From Theionarchaea archaeon (GTDB taxonomy: Archaea; Methanobacteriota_B; Thermococci; Methanofastidiosales; SZ-28-30), in assembly GCA_018992685.1 (NCBI GenBank), contig JACVGT010000035.1, forward strand, positions 1 through 34,985: a stretch of 34,985 nt of DNA. Direction: 5' to 3'. The translations under genes and the position numbers were made by a program. Below the pieces are notes generated by a model that did not search any database, was not told where the DNA came from, and saw only the letters and a program-made list of their open reading frames with translations. Shown here piece by piece: positions 1-8,822 of the stretch; position 1 is the stretch's first letter; every line of letters starts with the position of its first letter.

Positions 1-78
1 TACTACAATCACGAAAGGTCTCACATGGGCATCAACGGTGCAACGCCTCACGCGAGATATGAGGAGCGGTTGCCATGA
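1..78 (+). CDS. IS481-like transposase, C-terminal end (partial)
   Basis: The window opens inside a reading frame of 25 codons that ends at TGA 76-78. Its residues include YYNHERSHMGINGATP, which matches the C-terminal end of rve-type DDE integrase domains of the IS481 group (pattern YNxERPHxxxxxxTP). The catalytic D, D and E lie upstream, outside the window. The frame is followed after 12 nt by the tandem terminal repeats of the element, which supports an insertion sequence end. Whether the transposase is intact cannot be judged. The family call rests on a short tail, so IS3- or IS21-type relatives remain possible. Confidence 0.7.
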   Translation, partial: YYNHERSHMGINGATPHARYEERLP

Positions 79-90
79 GACTTATAAGAA

Positions 91-142
91 GTGTTACCTA
101 TGTGTGGTGTCAAAAGTGTCACCCATGTCTGGTGATATTACA
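91..142 (+). mobile_element. Right end of IS481-like element with tandem terminal repeats
   Basis: Two 20-bp direct repeats, at 91-110 and 116-135, match at 16 of 20 positions with a 25-bp period; both contain the pattern GTGTNACCNATGTNTGGTG. Tandem motifs of this kind, resembling TGTTACCCATGTCT, are typical of IS481-type terminal regions and probably bind the transposase. They lie just after the transposase stop codon. The outer boundary is inferred near 142, where TATTACA would give a terminus beginning TGT on the other strand. The target duplication cannot be seen because the left end is outside the window. Confidence 0.6.
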
Positions 143-250
143 TTGCCCTTCAAGAGCTGACGTCCAGTAGAGAACACGAGCTCAAACGGTAGCTTTCATT
201 CACAGGTATGGGGGACATACGCGGGAAAGATATGAAGAATAGCTACCGCA

Positions 251-262
251 AATATTTATATA
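251..262 (+). promoter_or_regulatory. TATA box for the GT-C gene
   Basis: The AT-only stretch AATATTTATATA is centred about 26 nt before the ATG at 282, which predicts a leaderless transcript. Confidence 0.6.
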
Positions 263-281
263 TGAGGTAAAATGTTCATTC

Positions 282-1793
282 ATGTCGATCTTTGTGACTG
301 CGCAAAGCGCATTAGAGAAAAGCCTCCAGACCCTGTTTTCAATCTTTGAAAAATATTTTTATGAAAAACCTCTCAATCTTGTCATGCTCTCGATATGTAT
401 ACTTCTTTCCATCAATATATACTTTTCTGTATGTCAATTCCTAGGAGATGGATTCATTGAGACAGATATGTGGTTTTTTGCGTATAGGATAGAAGAAATT
501 GCTGAAAAGGGAGCAGGAAGTCTCTTCGTCACTCCTTATGGGTCCATAGATGTACACCCCCCGCTCTACTATGCAATTACCGTACCCTTGAAGAAGATTG
601 GTCTCCCTGTGCTGTGGATAGCCGCTCTCCTGCGAATCATCACTCCTCTGACTGTCATTTATTTCTTGTACAAGACAACAGATCTCCTCTTCGACAAGAC
701 ATCAGCTGCAGTCGCCTGTTTTCTAATGGCGTTGATGCCTTTGAGCGGATCGTACCACGGACTGTGGACGTCCACACCTTCAGCAGTGAGTCTCATACCT
801 TTTTCTGCGGGGTTGTTTGCAACAGTAAAGTTTTCAACCCTGCAGACGAAGAAATGGTTCTTTTCAGCAATAACCTTCCTTCTCCTGGCATCCTTGATTC
901 ACATGCTTACAGCGTTTGCTTCCTTTGTATTTCTGGGATGTGCGCTGTTCATTTTTAGAAAGAAGGTTCCAAGGCTCTTTACATTCTCTTTCATAATTGT
1001 CTTCATAATTCTTTCGGTGTACGGTTTGCGATACTTTTCCTCTATTGCAGACTCGGAATCTCTGTTGGATATTCTGCGGAAAGCTTTTGGTCCTCCATCA
1101 GCCCGGAAGATATCTGTCTTGAGACAGCTCTTCTTCATTGCATACTGGCCAAGGCACTTCACGCTCCTGGCTTCTGTGAGCTTCTGCATAGCAGTCTCCT
1201 ATTTCTGTAGCAAGAAAATTGTTCTGCGAGCCGTGGACAAGGTATTCTTTGCCTGGGCAATCATACTTGTCGTGTACAGCCAGCTTTTCCTGGTGGGAAT
1301 TTTCCTGTCTAACCAACGGTTCCTCCTGTACTTGCTGTTCCCAGTATGTATATATGGTGGTTACGGGTTCGTAAGGGGAGTCATGCCTGTATTGAAGAAG
1401 AATACCTTCTGGAAATTCTCGTATCTCATATCCATCCTTCTTTTCTCCATGTATCCGATTGGTGTGGCACTGGTCCACTTCCCTGCCGCCATACGATCTG
1501 ACGATGTACATTCCCTCGAAGAATTGAGCACAGTCCTTCCAGAGGGCACAGTATACGTGCAGAACTGGTTTCACAATGGACGTTACCTGTTTTCTTATAC
1601 TACCGGTCACAGGGATATGGCGTGGGATATCACACTGGCAACGGATCTGCATTCTGTGCTGGCATCAGCAGGAGTAGACTACATCGTAACAGCTTCGAGA
1701 GCGGAGGCGAATAGCTACATGAATGCACCAGGAGGCGACATCTCCCTCATGTGGACTGATAAGAGGTTCTATCTTCTGAAAGTCAGGACCTGA
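282..1793 (+). CDS. GT-C-type membrane glycosyltransferase
   Basis: This 503-residue protein has about ten hydrophobic segments. The first outer loop, after the first membrane helix, carries acidic residues in FIETDMW (about 59-65), the usual place of the metal-binding acidic motif of GT-C enzymes. HPPLYY (about 92-97) recalls PMT/ArnT-like GT39 proteins, which transfer sugars from polyprenyl phosphate donors on the outer membrane face. A short soluble C-terminal segment follows the last helix. The ATG at 282 sits about 26 nt after a TATA box, so the mRNA is probably leaderless. The flippase gene next in line on the same strand suggests a role in surface glycan assembly. The substrate is unknown. 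Confidence 0.65.
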   Translation: MSIFVTAQSALEKSLQTLFSIFEKYFYEKPLNLVMLSICILLSINIYFSVCQFLGDGFIETDMWFFAYRIEEIAEKGAGSLFVTPYGSIDVHPPLYYAITVPLKKIGLPVLWIAALLRIITPLTVIYFLYKTTDLLFDKTSAAVACFLMALMPLSGSYHGLWTSTPSAVSLIPFSAGLFATVKFSTLQTKKWFFSAITFLLLASLIHMLTAFASFVFLGCALFIFRKKVPRLFTFSFIIVFIILSVYGLRYFSSIADSESLLDILRKAFGPPSARKISVLRQLFFIAYWPRHFTLLASVSFCIAVSYFCSKKIVLRAVDKVFFAWAIILVVYSQLFLVGIFLSNQRFLLYLLFPVCIYGGYGFVRGVMPVLKKNTFWKFSYLISILLFSMYPIGVALVHFPAAIRSDDVHSLEELSTVLPEGTVYVQNWFHNGRYLFSYTTGHRDMAWDITLATDLHSVLASAGVDYIVTASRAEANSYMNAPGGDISLMWTDKRFYLLKVRT

Positions 1794-1903
1794 TTCAGAA
1801 TCTGCAGAACCTTCCAAGAGGCAGTCTATCATGTGGCAAATGTTTAAGAAGAAAGGAATGAGGACTTCTAAAAGAAGAGCATGAATTCAGGAGAGGATCT
1901 ACC

Positions 1904-3439
1904 ATGAGCGAAGTGACAAAATCCCTGGGAAGCATAGCGAAAGGAACGCTGTTTTCTTCACTGGGCATTTTCCTGGCTCTTTTCTTGTCTTTCCTTCAGC
2001 GCTGGATCATAATACGGGTGACCACTCCAGAAGAGTACGGATTATACTCTTTGTCTCTTGCAGTCATTGCAGTCTTTCTTTCTATTGGTAGCCTGGGTCT
2101 TCTTGATGGCATTGCTCGTGTCATCTCAGCACATTCATCAGTAGATTCAGATGTCTCTAGGAAGAATATCTTTTCTTCATTGATCTTCCTTTCGTCAGTG
2201 TCGGGTGGTGTGTGTCTCCTCATCCTCGTATTTGGCTCTCCCTACCTCTCTTCTTTCTTCGGAAAAGATATCACTTGGATTGTACGTGTAGTATCTATAT
2301 CATTGCCTTTCACTCTTTTACTTGATTTTTTGGTATCTTTTTTTAGAGGAATTGAGAAAGCTGAAGTAAAAGCCTTGTTTAACGATTTTCTCAGGAATTT
2401 TCTCTTTCTTTCAATACTGGTAGCCATATTTCTAAGAAAAATGACCTTTCACTCAATTATAATCGGGTACGTCATCTCATTTGTGATATCTGCAATATTG
2501 ATCTTCTTGTATACGTTCTGGAAAGTGGGATCTCCCCGGGTGCAGAGAGTGCTTCCGATTACAGAAGAGATGATCCTTTTCTCTCTTCCTCTGCTGGGGG
2601 GCTCACTCTTCCAATCGATTACGGCGTGGGTTGACACCTTGCTCCTAGGTGTTTTCAGGTCATCAGGCGAGATAGCGCTTTATAATGCAGCACTTCCCAC
2701 ATCCAAGCTGATTCAGGCATTTCTGGGAGCCCTCCTCTTCATCTATATGCCTGTGGCCACTTCTCTCTTCTCACGGGGATTGCTCGCGGAAATGAAAAAG
2801 GTATATATCACCGTGTCCAAGTGGGTCTTGTTCTTGACAGTTCCCCTTTTTGTGGTTCTCTTCTCCAATGCTGAGGTGTTCTTTCAGTTTCTGTACGGAC
2901 ATAGATATCTGGAGGCAGTACTGTCCTTCAGGATAATTGCTGCAGGATATCTCCTCCATCTGGCCTTCGGACCAAATGGAGGTGCACTGATAGCTATGGG
3001 AAAGACAAGAGTCATGATGATGACTATAATAGTCACCTCCCTCACTAACCTAGCTGCAAACCTGTTCTTGATACCCCGGCTGGGCATGGAAGGTGCGGCC
3101 ATTTCAATGTTGTTAACACTCATCGTGGCATCTCTGGCCAGGGGGATTGCCCTTTATCGGTTGTCGGGTATTCACCCTCTGGAAAAGAACTATACGAAAC
3201 CCCTACTCCTCTCCTTTCCTGTTATCCTGGGTTGCCAAATGGTGCTAGAAAGGGTTGTAGCTCTTGAAGTGTGGACATTTCCCTTCCTCCTGGCAATGTA
3301 CACTTTTCTTTATGGCTTCTGCATGATCCTGACCAGGAGTGTGGATCAGGAAGATATCTGGATGCTCGTGACAATCGAGAAAAAGCTCGGAGTGGAATTC
3401 GTGTTTCTCAAGAAGATATTGAGGAAGTTCTTGAAATGA
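1904..3439 (+). CDS. Polysaccharide/oligosaccharide flippase (Wzx/RfbX-like)
   Basis: A 511-residue integral membrane protein with about 12-14 helices, the usual size for the MOP-superfamily polysaccharide flippases that move lipid-linked glycans across the membrane. The N-terminal region contains TTPEEYGLYSLSLAV, a pattern typical of the family, and the second half has a conserved-looking loop, GPNGGALIAMGKTR. An SD, AGGAGAGGATC, ends a few bases before the ATG at 1904. It is followed on the same strand by a GT4 glycosyltransferase. A second flippase at 29166 has the same LGPKEYGVYSLAF-type signature, so the genome carries at least two. Confidence 0.85.
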   Translation: MSEVTKSLGSIAKGTLFSSLGIFLALFLSFLQRWIIIRVTTPEEYGLYSLSLAVIAVFLSIGSLGLLDGIARVISAHSSVDSDVSRKNIFSSLIFLSSVSGGVCLLILVFGSPYLSSFFGKDITWIVRVVSISLPFTLLLDFLVSFFRGIEKAEVKALFNDFLRNFLFLSILVAIFLRKMTFHSIIIGYVISFVISAILIFLYTFWKVGSPRVQRVLPITEEMILFSLPLLGGSLFQSITAWVDTLLLGVFRSSGEIALYNAALPTSKLIQAFLGALLFIYMPVATSLFSRGLLAEMKKVYITVSKWVLFLTVPLFVVLFSNAEVFFQFLYGHRYLEAVLSFRIIAAGYLLHLAFGPNGGALIAMGKTRVMMMTIIVTSLTNLAANLFLIPRLGMEGAAISMLLTLIVASLARGIALYRLSGIHPLEKNYTKPLLLSFPVILGCQMVLERVVALEVWTFPFLLAMYTFLYGFCMILTRSVDQEDIWMLVTIEKKLGVEFVFLKKILRKFLK

Positions 3440-3508
3440 AAGCGCGACAATTCAGAATGACAAGACCGCAGGGGAAAGCCTTATCTTCTGTACGTTGAGG
3501 ATGATCAC

Positions 3509-4543
3509 ATGGCAAAGATTCTCATCCATACGAGCAAAAGAGGTCCGAGAATTGAAGAGCCGCTTACGTATGCAGGATACTCTGTAGTTGGGATTCCAGG
3601 ACGAATGATGAAGAAAAACAAGATACTGAAGCTGGTGAATCTCACAAAGACTGTTGCTAGAGAAGACCCGGATCTGATATTTGTAGATTCTGCAGGTCTT
3701 ATGCTGGTAACATCCTATGTCTTGAGCAGACTGTTTCGAATTCCCCTTCTCCTGCGAGTGAGGGCAGACATATGGTCCATATATGATGAACAGAGGGAAT
3801 ACCTTGGACTTCTGAAAAGGCTGTATGAGTACATCCTCCTGAGAATATGTGAGCGACTCTACAGGAGATCCGAGAGACTCTTCTGTGTTTCCGAATATCT
3901 GAAGAGAGTTCTCGAAGAGAAGAAGATAGAAAAGGAAAGAATCAGAGTTTTGCGGTTTTCAGTAGACACGGAGAGGTTTCATCCTGTAGAAAAGGACTTC
4001 AAAAGAGTTACTTTCCTTTCTGTGACGAATTTTTCATACAAGAGGAAAATGGAAGGGCTGATTGAAATCCTGCCTGTTGTGGATGAGATAATGTCACAGT
4101 ATAAGGACACACAATACCTGATAGCGGGAAAAGGAAAATTCCTGCCGTTTCTTAAAGAAAAAATAGAAACCATGGTGAACAAGGACAGAATCTTCTACGT
4201 CGGCTACCAGAAGGCTGTGGAAACTCTTTATGCCAGAGCTGACATACTCATTCACTACTCATTCCTGGATACATCCCCTGCTGTGGTCTTGGAGGCGATG
4301 GCCTGCAGCACACCAGTGATCGCCAACAGGTATGATGGCATGATAGAACAGGTGCAAGATGGGGGTTCAGGGTTCTTGGCAGACGATGCATCTTCCTTCA
4401 GGGATAGACTTGAAACACTGACCAAAGAAAAGAAGATGAGAGAGGAAATGGGAAAAAGAGGAAGAGCATTTGTACTGAAAAACCACAATATTTCATATAT
4501 TTCGGCCTGTTTTAAGAGAGAGATAGATGAAGTCCTCTTGTAG
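3509..4543 (+). CDS. Glycosyltransferase, GT4 family
   Basis: A 344-residue cytoplasmic GT-B enzyme that should transfer a sugar from a nucleotide-sugar donor to the growing glycan. The C-terminal donor domain carries VGYQ, then the family motif SPAVVLEAMACSTPVIA with the conserved EX7E-type glutamate, and GFLADD. The N-terminal domain includes ADIWSIYDEQ and lacks membrane helices. The start at ATG 3509 has an SD, GAGGATGATC, at 3497-3506. It lies 69 bp after the flippase gene and probably belongs to the same transcript. Donor and acceptor cannot be predicted. Confidence 0.85.
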   Translation: MAKILIHTSKRGPRIEEPLTYAGYSVVGIPGRMMKKNKILKLVNLTKTVAREDPDLIFVDSAGLMLVTSYVLSRLFRIPLLLRVRADIWSIYDEQREYLGLLKRLYEYILLRICERLYRRSERLFCVSEYLKRVLEEKKIEKERIRVLRFSVDTERFHPVEKDFKRVTFLSVTNFSYKRKMEGLIEILPVVDEIMSQYKDTQYLIAGKGKFLPFLKEKIETMVNKDRIFYVGYQKAVETLYARADILIHYSFLDTSPAVVLEAMACSTPVIANRYDGMIEQVQDGGSGFLADDASSFRDRLETLTKEKKMREEMGKRGRAFVLKNHNISYISACFKREIDEVLL

Positions 4544-4569
4544 GATAACTAACACATTCTATACTGGAT

Positions 4570-5271
4570 TCAATCTTTTTTCACCATTTCTGTCCATATC
4601 ATCCAGCCAACTCTATTTAGTACAGGGTTTTCGTGATATATCTTCCTGAATCTTGGTATTGGAAACACGAAGGGTTCCACTCTAATATCTGTGACATCGA
4701 ACCTTTCAAGAATGTTTCTGAATTCCCTTGTGGAATATCTTTTTCCAAAAGATGCAGGTCTATCTGAGAAGGTCCCTCTCTTTACATGCATCAGCATCCA
4801 ATAAATGGTATAGGGGGAAAAGATATGTGGAACAGTGATGATGATCTTTCCTCCAGGTCTTGTGACTCTCATATGTTCTGCCACAGCAACCTCCGTGCCT
4901 TCAAAATGCTCCACAACGCCAAAGGAGAATGTCAGGTCAAACGTATCATCCTTAAATGGAAGGGATCTTGCGTCTGCTATAACGGGAGAAAATCCTTCTT
5001 TTCCGAGTTTTAAGGCTGCATTCTCCATAATATCAATGCCAAAGGCCCTTATGCCCTGACTTTCTAGAAGTTTTATCCATCTCCCATCACCAAATCCTAT
5101 TTCGAGTGATATTTCTACACCCTCTAGCCTCTTCAGCATTCTTTCTCGATAAATTCTGTACCCAAAGTTGTCCTCATGTTCTGATTTCTCCCACTCCTTT
5201 CTTCTGCTTTCCCAGTATTCTTTTAGTTGTCTACTCTCTTTCTCTGGATATTCCAATCCTTTCTCCTTCAT
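4570..5271 (-). CDS. SAM-dependent methyltransferase (class I, Methyltransf_11-like)
   Basis: A 233-residue protein with a class I Rossmann methyltransferase core. Motif I is SLEIGFGDGRW (about residue 55-65), followed by the acidic FGIDI, then IADARSLPFKDDTFDLTFS and the post-motif RPGGKIIITVPH. The start at 5271 has a near-perfect archaeal SD, GAGGTGATAC, just upstream. It lies 57 bp after the acetyltransferase gene on the same strand, probably as an operon. In a glycan locus it may methylate a sugar or a lipid-linked intermediate; that is inference. It is convergent with the GT4 gene ending at 4543. Confidence 0.8.
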   Translation of the reverse strand: MKEKGLEYPEKESRQLKEYWESRRKEWEKSEHEDNFGYRIYRERMLKRLEGVEISLEIGFGDGRWIKLLESQGIRAFGIDIMENAALKLGKEGFSPVIADARSLPFKDDTFDLTFSFGVVEHFEGTEVAVAEHMRVTRPGGKIIITVPHIFSPYTIYWMLMHVKRGTFSDRPASFGKRYSTREFRNILERFDVTDIRVEPFVFPIPRFRKIYHENPVLNRVGWMIWTEMVKKD

Positions 5272-5328
5272 CGTATCACCTCTTGGTCAGTATTGGGTAT
5301 TTCGGAGCTTCTCTCCCCGGAGGTGGTA

Positions 5329-5772
5329 TTACTTTCTATTCTCAATCTTCTTGAGAAACTCTTCGAGGGTGCACAACCTCCGTGCAGGAACGCCTACAGC
5401 AACAGTCCCTGGAGGCACGTCATTGGAGACTACTGATCCCGCTCCTACAATACAGTTATCTCCTATCGTAACACCAGGGAGAATGATACTCCCATATCCG
5501 ATGAAACAGTTCATTCCGATTTTTACCGGGCCAGTTACAACCTTTCCGGTGAAGATTCGTGCGCTTGCGTCATGAGTTAATATTGTTGCAAAGGATATTG
5601 TGGTATTATCTCCTATCTCCACCATATCTCTTCTTCGTCCTTCAGGTCCCAGGTCAATAAGGGAACGGTAGATATGTACATTTTTTCCGCATTGCAGCCC
5701 TCTCAACGTATGGAACGTCACCTCACTGAGAATACCCAGGTTCCTCAGGATGTGGAGTATCCTATCTCTCAT
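5329..5772 (-). CDS. Hexapeptide-repeat (LbH) O-acetyltransferase
   Basis: A 147-residue protein whose middle and C-terminal parts show left-handed beta-helix hexapeptide repeats: IGDNTTISFATI, IGMNCFIGYGSIILPGVTIG and DNCIVGAGSVVSNDVPPG, ending with the usual GVPARRL. The histidine in ILTHDAS is the likely catalytic base. Such enzymes transfer acetyl groups from acetyl-CoA to sugars. The ATG at 5772 is preferred over the in-frame TTG at 5781 because a TATA-like element lies about 25 nt upstream of it and no SD is visible. It is the first gene of a two-gene unit with the methyltransferase. The acceptor is probably a surface sugar. Confidence 0.82.
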   Translation of the reverse strand: MRDRILHILRNLGILSEVTFHTLRGLQCGKNVHIYRSLIDLGPEGRRRDMVEIGDNTTISFATILTHDASARIFTGKVVTGPVKIGMNCFIGYGSIILPGVTIGDNCIVGAGSVVSNDVPPGTVAVGVPARRLCTLEEFLKKIENRK

Positions 5773-5790
5773 GGAGGGCAATCAGGGATA

Positions 5791-5803
5791 GAGAATTTAA
5801 GCG
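5791..5803 (-). promoter_or_regulatory. TATA box for the acetyltransferase gene
   Basis: On the minus strand CGCTTAAATTCTC is centred about 25 nt before the ATG at 5772, consistent with leaderless transcription. Confidence 0.5.
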
Positions 5804-6152
5804 TATCGGTAACGCAGGAAGCGCATCCAGGCAGAAAATACTCCAGGTCTCCTGTTGCTGCAGCAAATGTCATGCTTTATGTTGTACCTTTCTATCCTCT
5901 TCTCCAATTCCATCGGTGAGTCTCCGGAGAGGCTAGAATAGGTCGTGACACATGAGTAAGAAAGGAGTCATCAACTACCCAGAGCGAAGAGATTGCATCC
6001 CATCCCCTGGGTTCTGTACTACGGAGCTTCCGAAAGCAAACAGGGTTCGCCATGAAATCAGCTGTTCTGGAGTGGTAACCCAAAGACGTCCTGCATCTCC
6101 CTTTCACTGTGACTGAAGACACGGTAAGACTCACTTGGCAGCCGAGCAGCAA
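5801..6152 (-). pseudogene. Probable remnant of a radical SAM (B12-binding type) gene
   Basis: No intact gene lies here, but two adjacent minus-strand frames read like consecutive parts of one protein. The first (about 5892-6060) contains FRKLRSTEPRG and SSLWVVDDSFLTHVSR, resembling the FRSPENVxDEI...VDDSF region of radical SAM barrels. It hits a stop near 5892. The second frame (5804-5917) contains ELEKRIERYNIKHD and ICCSNR, resembling the strand that follows (W-x-C-x-x-R), and then stops. A frameshift between them and the missing CxxxCxxC cluster suggest decay. The call rests on eye-matching short motifs and is tentative. Confidence 0.38.
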
Positions 6153-6164
6153 ACTTATTTAAAC
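6152..6164 (+). promoter_or_regulatory. TATA box for the second GT4 gene
   Basis: AACTTATTTAAAC is centred about 26 nt before the ATG at 6185. This favours that ATG over the in-frame TTG at 6170 and predicts a leaderless mRNA. Confidence 0.6.
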
Positions 6165-6184
6165 AGTAATTGAAAGCAGAACCC

Positions 6185-7306
6185 ATGAAGACATGCCACA
6201 TAGGATTCTCGTGGTATCCTGGTATTGGCAGTGTAGCCATGTATGAACATTCTCAAAACTTGGCGAAATTGGGAGTAGATGTCCAGGTCATAGCTGCAGG
6301 AAGAAAGAGGAAGGAGGAGGAAATGAATGGACTCCACGTTTTTTTGGTTGAATCCCCTTCAGTTACAAACTTGTCTTTGTATCCTCTTCTTTTCGTTCAG
6401 AAAGTGAGTCAGTTCTTGAGGAGAGTTCCAGACCACGAATTTGACATTGTCCATGTTTACCATTTTCCCGGAGCTTGTATTTTCCCTCTATTTTTTCGCA
6501 AAAAGGGAAGAAAATGGATTTTTTTTACTACCTCGGGTCCCGTAAAGGGAGGAATTATCTCAAGGCTTGGATGGGCCATACAAACACATGAATCAAGGTT
6601 ATTTGATCATCTCATCTTAAGGGATCCCAGCCATGTACCCCAGTTCTCGTACCGAGACCCGCACGAAATTACCATTGTCCCCATTGGAGCTGATCTCGAT
6701 CTTTTCAGGCCAGGAGATTCCGCAGCGCGAAAGGAATTGGGAATTGATGAAGATACCTTTCTCTTTGCATATGCTGGGAATCTGAACCGTGTGCGGAAGA
6801 TAGAGACGCTGATAGACGCTCTCAGACTCTTGGGAACCAAGAAGGTAGCCCTGCTTCTGGTGGGCGATGGAGGTACTGAGAGAGTGAGACTGTATGCCAG
6901 GGCCACAGGAATGGAACAACAAGTCATCTTGACGGGAGGCGTCCCCTATGAAAAGGTCGCTGAGTACATGCGGTGTGGAGATGTATTCTTGAGCTATGTT
7001 CCTCTTACACCCGAATTCGACACTCAGCCCCCGCTGAAAACAGTGGAAGCATTGGCATGTGGACTTCCTGTGATTGCGTCAGACACCAGAGGAAACAGGC
7101 GATTTGTGACCCACAATGAAAATGGGTTTCTAGTTCAAGATGACGCACATTCAGTGTATAAAGCAATGGATCGTCTCATGAAAGATGAGAATTTGAGAGA
7201 TATGTTTGCTCATGCTGCTCGTCCTTCTGTTTCTAACTGCGGGTGGAGAGATATTGTTAAGAACAGCCTTCTTCCCGCATATGAAAGGATACTGACAGAG
7301 GGCTGA
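6185..7306 (+). CDS. Glycosyltransferase, GT4 family
   Basis: A 373-residue GT-B enzyme. The N-terminal half shows FSWYPGIGSVAMYEHSQNLA, a glycine-rich acceptor-side loop followed by the typical helix. The C-terminal half shows FAYAGNLNRVRKIETLIDAL, LLLVGDGG and KTVEALACGLPVIASD with the conserved EX7E-type region. A membrane segment is not evident. The start is set at ATG 6185 from TATA spacing. It stands alone on the plus strand, convergent with the epimerase, and should add one sugar of the surface glycan. Donor unknown. Confidence 0.85.
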   Translation: MKTCHIGFSWYPGIGSVAMYEHSQNLAKLGVDVQVIAAGRKRKEEEMNGLHVFLVESPSVTNLSLYPLLFVQKVSQFLRRVPDHEFDIVHVYHFPGACIFPLFFRKKGRKWIFFTTSGPVKGGIISRLGWAIQTHESRLFDHLILRDPSHVPQFSYRDPHEITIVPIGADLDLFRPGDSAARKELGIDEDTFLFAYAGNLNRVRKIETLIDALRLLGTKKVALLLVGDGGTERVRLYARATGMEQQVILTGGVPYEKVAEYMRCGDVFLSYVPLTPEFDTQPPLKTVEALACGLPVIASDTRGNRRFVTHNENGFLVQDDAHSVYKAMDRLMKDENLRDMFAHAARPSVSNCGWRDIVKNSLLPAYERILTEG

Positions 7307-7448
7307 AAAGAACAATTCTAAGGTTTTGCTTTTTCATCTCAACCCAGATATCATGGGGCTCGCTTTCCTTTGATTCTGTTCCGAATCTTGGCTCATGGGG
7401 GGGCATGTCAACTAACTAGATCGGGTGTTCTAGCATACTCCGGAGTCC

Positions 7449-8399
7449 TCATACACTGCCTTTGCCGGCGCTGGACTTCTCAAACATCTCCTGTACTGCC
7501 CTCTCAATAGTGTACTGAGGGGCAAATCCAAGGACTCTTTGTGCCTTTGAGATGTTTATTGAGAAATCCTCTACCAAAGTCTCCTTCCGTGGGTTGTCCC
7601 TCATCTCTATTTCAGGATGAAAGCCATATTCTTCAGCAATAGTCTGTACCTTCCTGGCAAGTTCTGCAATGGATAATGCTTCAGCAGTAGCTATACAGAA
7701 CGGCTCTGCACCCGGTTTCGCCTTCAATATGTGAGAAACAGCAAGTCTGTAGGATGTTGCTGCATCCGTGACATGCAGGAAGTTCCTGGCCTGACTTCCC
7801 GGTTTGTATAAGAAGATTTTTTCCCCCTCTCTTACAGTGTCAACAAATCTGTTTACAACCGTCGGCTTGGACACCGCATTTCCATTGATTACATGAACGC
7901 CATACACATTTGACTTCATAATAAGATAACAGGGAAACCGATCATGAGATGCCTCCGTGACAATCCTTTCCCCATGGTACTTTGTCTGACCATACCAATG
8001 TATAGGGTTTCGAGGATGGGTTTCATCAATGGGAAAGTACTGAGGGTTGCCTATGGTGCCAAATGACGTGGCAAAGATCAGTGGGATAGACTGTTCCTTG
8101 CAGATGGCTGCCACAACTCTGGTTCCGTTAACATTAACATCATACGATAACTCCTTCAGGATGTTACACGGCTCAACTCCGGGGATTGCAGCCAGGTGGA
8201 CAACGCAATCCACGTCCAGAATCTTCTCCAACGCTTTTTTGTCCCGGATATCTGCCTTGACTACTTCTTTCCCAACGATTTCACGGATTGTCCCCTTGAA
8301 GAAATTATCCACAGGCACAATATCATATGCTCCCATGAGCTCATGGCATACTCGTGATCCAATGTATCCCGCAGCACCTGTAATTCCTATCGATTTCAT
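7449..8399 (-). CDS. NAD-dependent epimerase/dehydratase (GalE-like extended SDR)
   Basis: A 316-residue extended short-chain dehydrogenase. The N-terminal GITGAAGYIG gives the GxxGxxG NAD-binding motif (8-14). The active-site residues appear as S112 in ATSFGTIGN and Y136/K140 in WYGQTKY. The length is typical of UDP-glucose/UDP-glucuronate 4-epimerases and related dehydratases. It probably makes a nucleotide sugar for the neighbouring glycosyltransferases; the exact substrate cannot be read. The ATG at 8399 lies about 26 nt after a TATA element at 8421-8430 and no SD is seen. Confidence 0.85.
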   Translation of the reverse strand: MKSIGITGAAGYIGSRVCHELMGAYDIVPVDNFFKGTIREIVGKEVVKADIRDKKALEKILDVDCVVHLAAIPGVEPCNILKELSYDVNVNGTRVVAAICKEQSIPLIFATSFGTIGNPQYFPIDETHPRNPIHWYGQTKYHGERIVTEASHDRFPCYLIMKSNVYGVHVINGNAVSKPTVVNRFVDTVREGEKIFLYKPGSQARNFLHVTDAATSYRLAVSHILKAKPGAEPFCIATAEALSIAELARKVQTIAEEYGFHPEIEMRDNPRKETLVEDFSINISKAQRVLGFAPQYTIERAVQEMFEKSSAGKGSV

Positions 8400-8420
8400 G
8401 GGTTGGTTTCTCCGAGAAGT

Positions 8421-8430
8421 ATTAAAAGTT
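8421..8430 (-). promoter_or_regulatory. TATA box for the epimerase gene
   Basis: AACTTTTAAT on the minus strand is centred about 26 nt before the epimerase ATG, consistent with leaderless transcription. Confidence 0.55.
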
Positions 8431-8755
8431 ACCCCTACTGTGGCAAAGATAGAACAATAAAGACAGGGTCACATGCCCAGTCTCACAACTTCCACATGGC
8501 GTCATCCTATGATTACACTGCTTCTTCTCTCACCTGCAGCATGGAGGTTTCCAGCCTGTAACACTCAGGTCTTTCTTGTTGCCGCATCCTGAATTACCCC
8601 CCGTGAATCGAGTAAGTATCGGGTGCTGGAACCTCTGTGGAAAACAAAGGGTTTCATCTACCGCAGTAGTTCAGAACTGGAGAATCACGAGGAATCATGA
8701 GCATCCTTCTGGCTCAGGAGATCATCAGATATTCTAGACTTTGGCTGCGCAGATA
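8431..8755. other. Intergenic stretch without recognisable genes
   Basis: About 325 bases lie between the epimerase promoter and the Roadblock promoter. No reading frame with a family resemblance, no tRNA-like fold and no clear repeat were seen, only a weak 5-bp inverted repeat (TGAGC/GCTCA) near 8698-8715. Confidence 0.4.
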
Positions 8756-8757
8756 GC

Positions 8758-8766
8758 TTTTTATAG
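8758..8766 (+). promoter_or_regulatory. TATA box for the first Roadblock-V4R pair
   Basis: TTTTTATAG predicts a start of transcription near 8788, which leaves a leader of about 35 nt containing the SD GAGGAG at 8812-8817. Confidence 0.55.
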
Positions 8767-8822
8767 ATGATAATCCTACCTGGACCCGAGGATTGAGAAG
8801 AAATTCTCACCAGAGGAGAAGA

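Noticed and set aside
91-135. CRISPR repeat
   Set aside because: Only two imperfect copies with a 5-bp gap occur, and they follow a transposase tail, so they are IS terminal motifs.
1098-1652. Minus-strand open frame of 184 codons
   Set aside because: It is antisense to the GT-C glycosyltransferase and rich in Cys, His and Arg without domain pattern.
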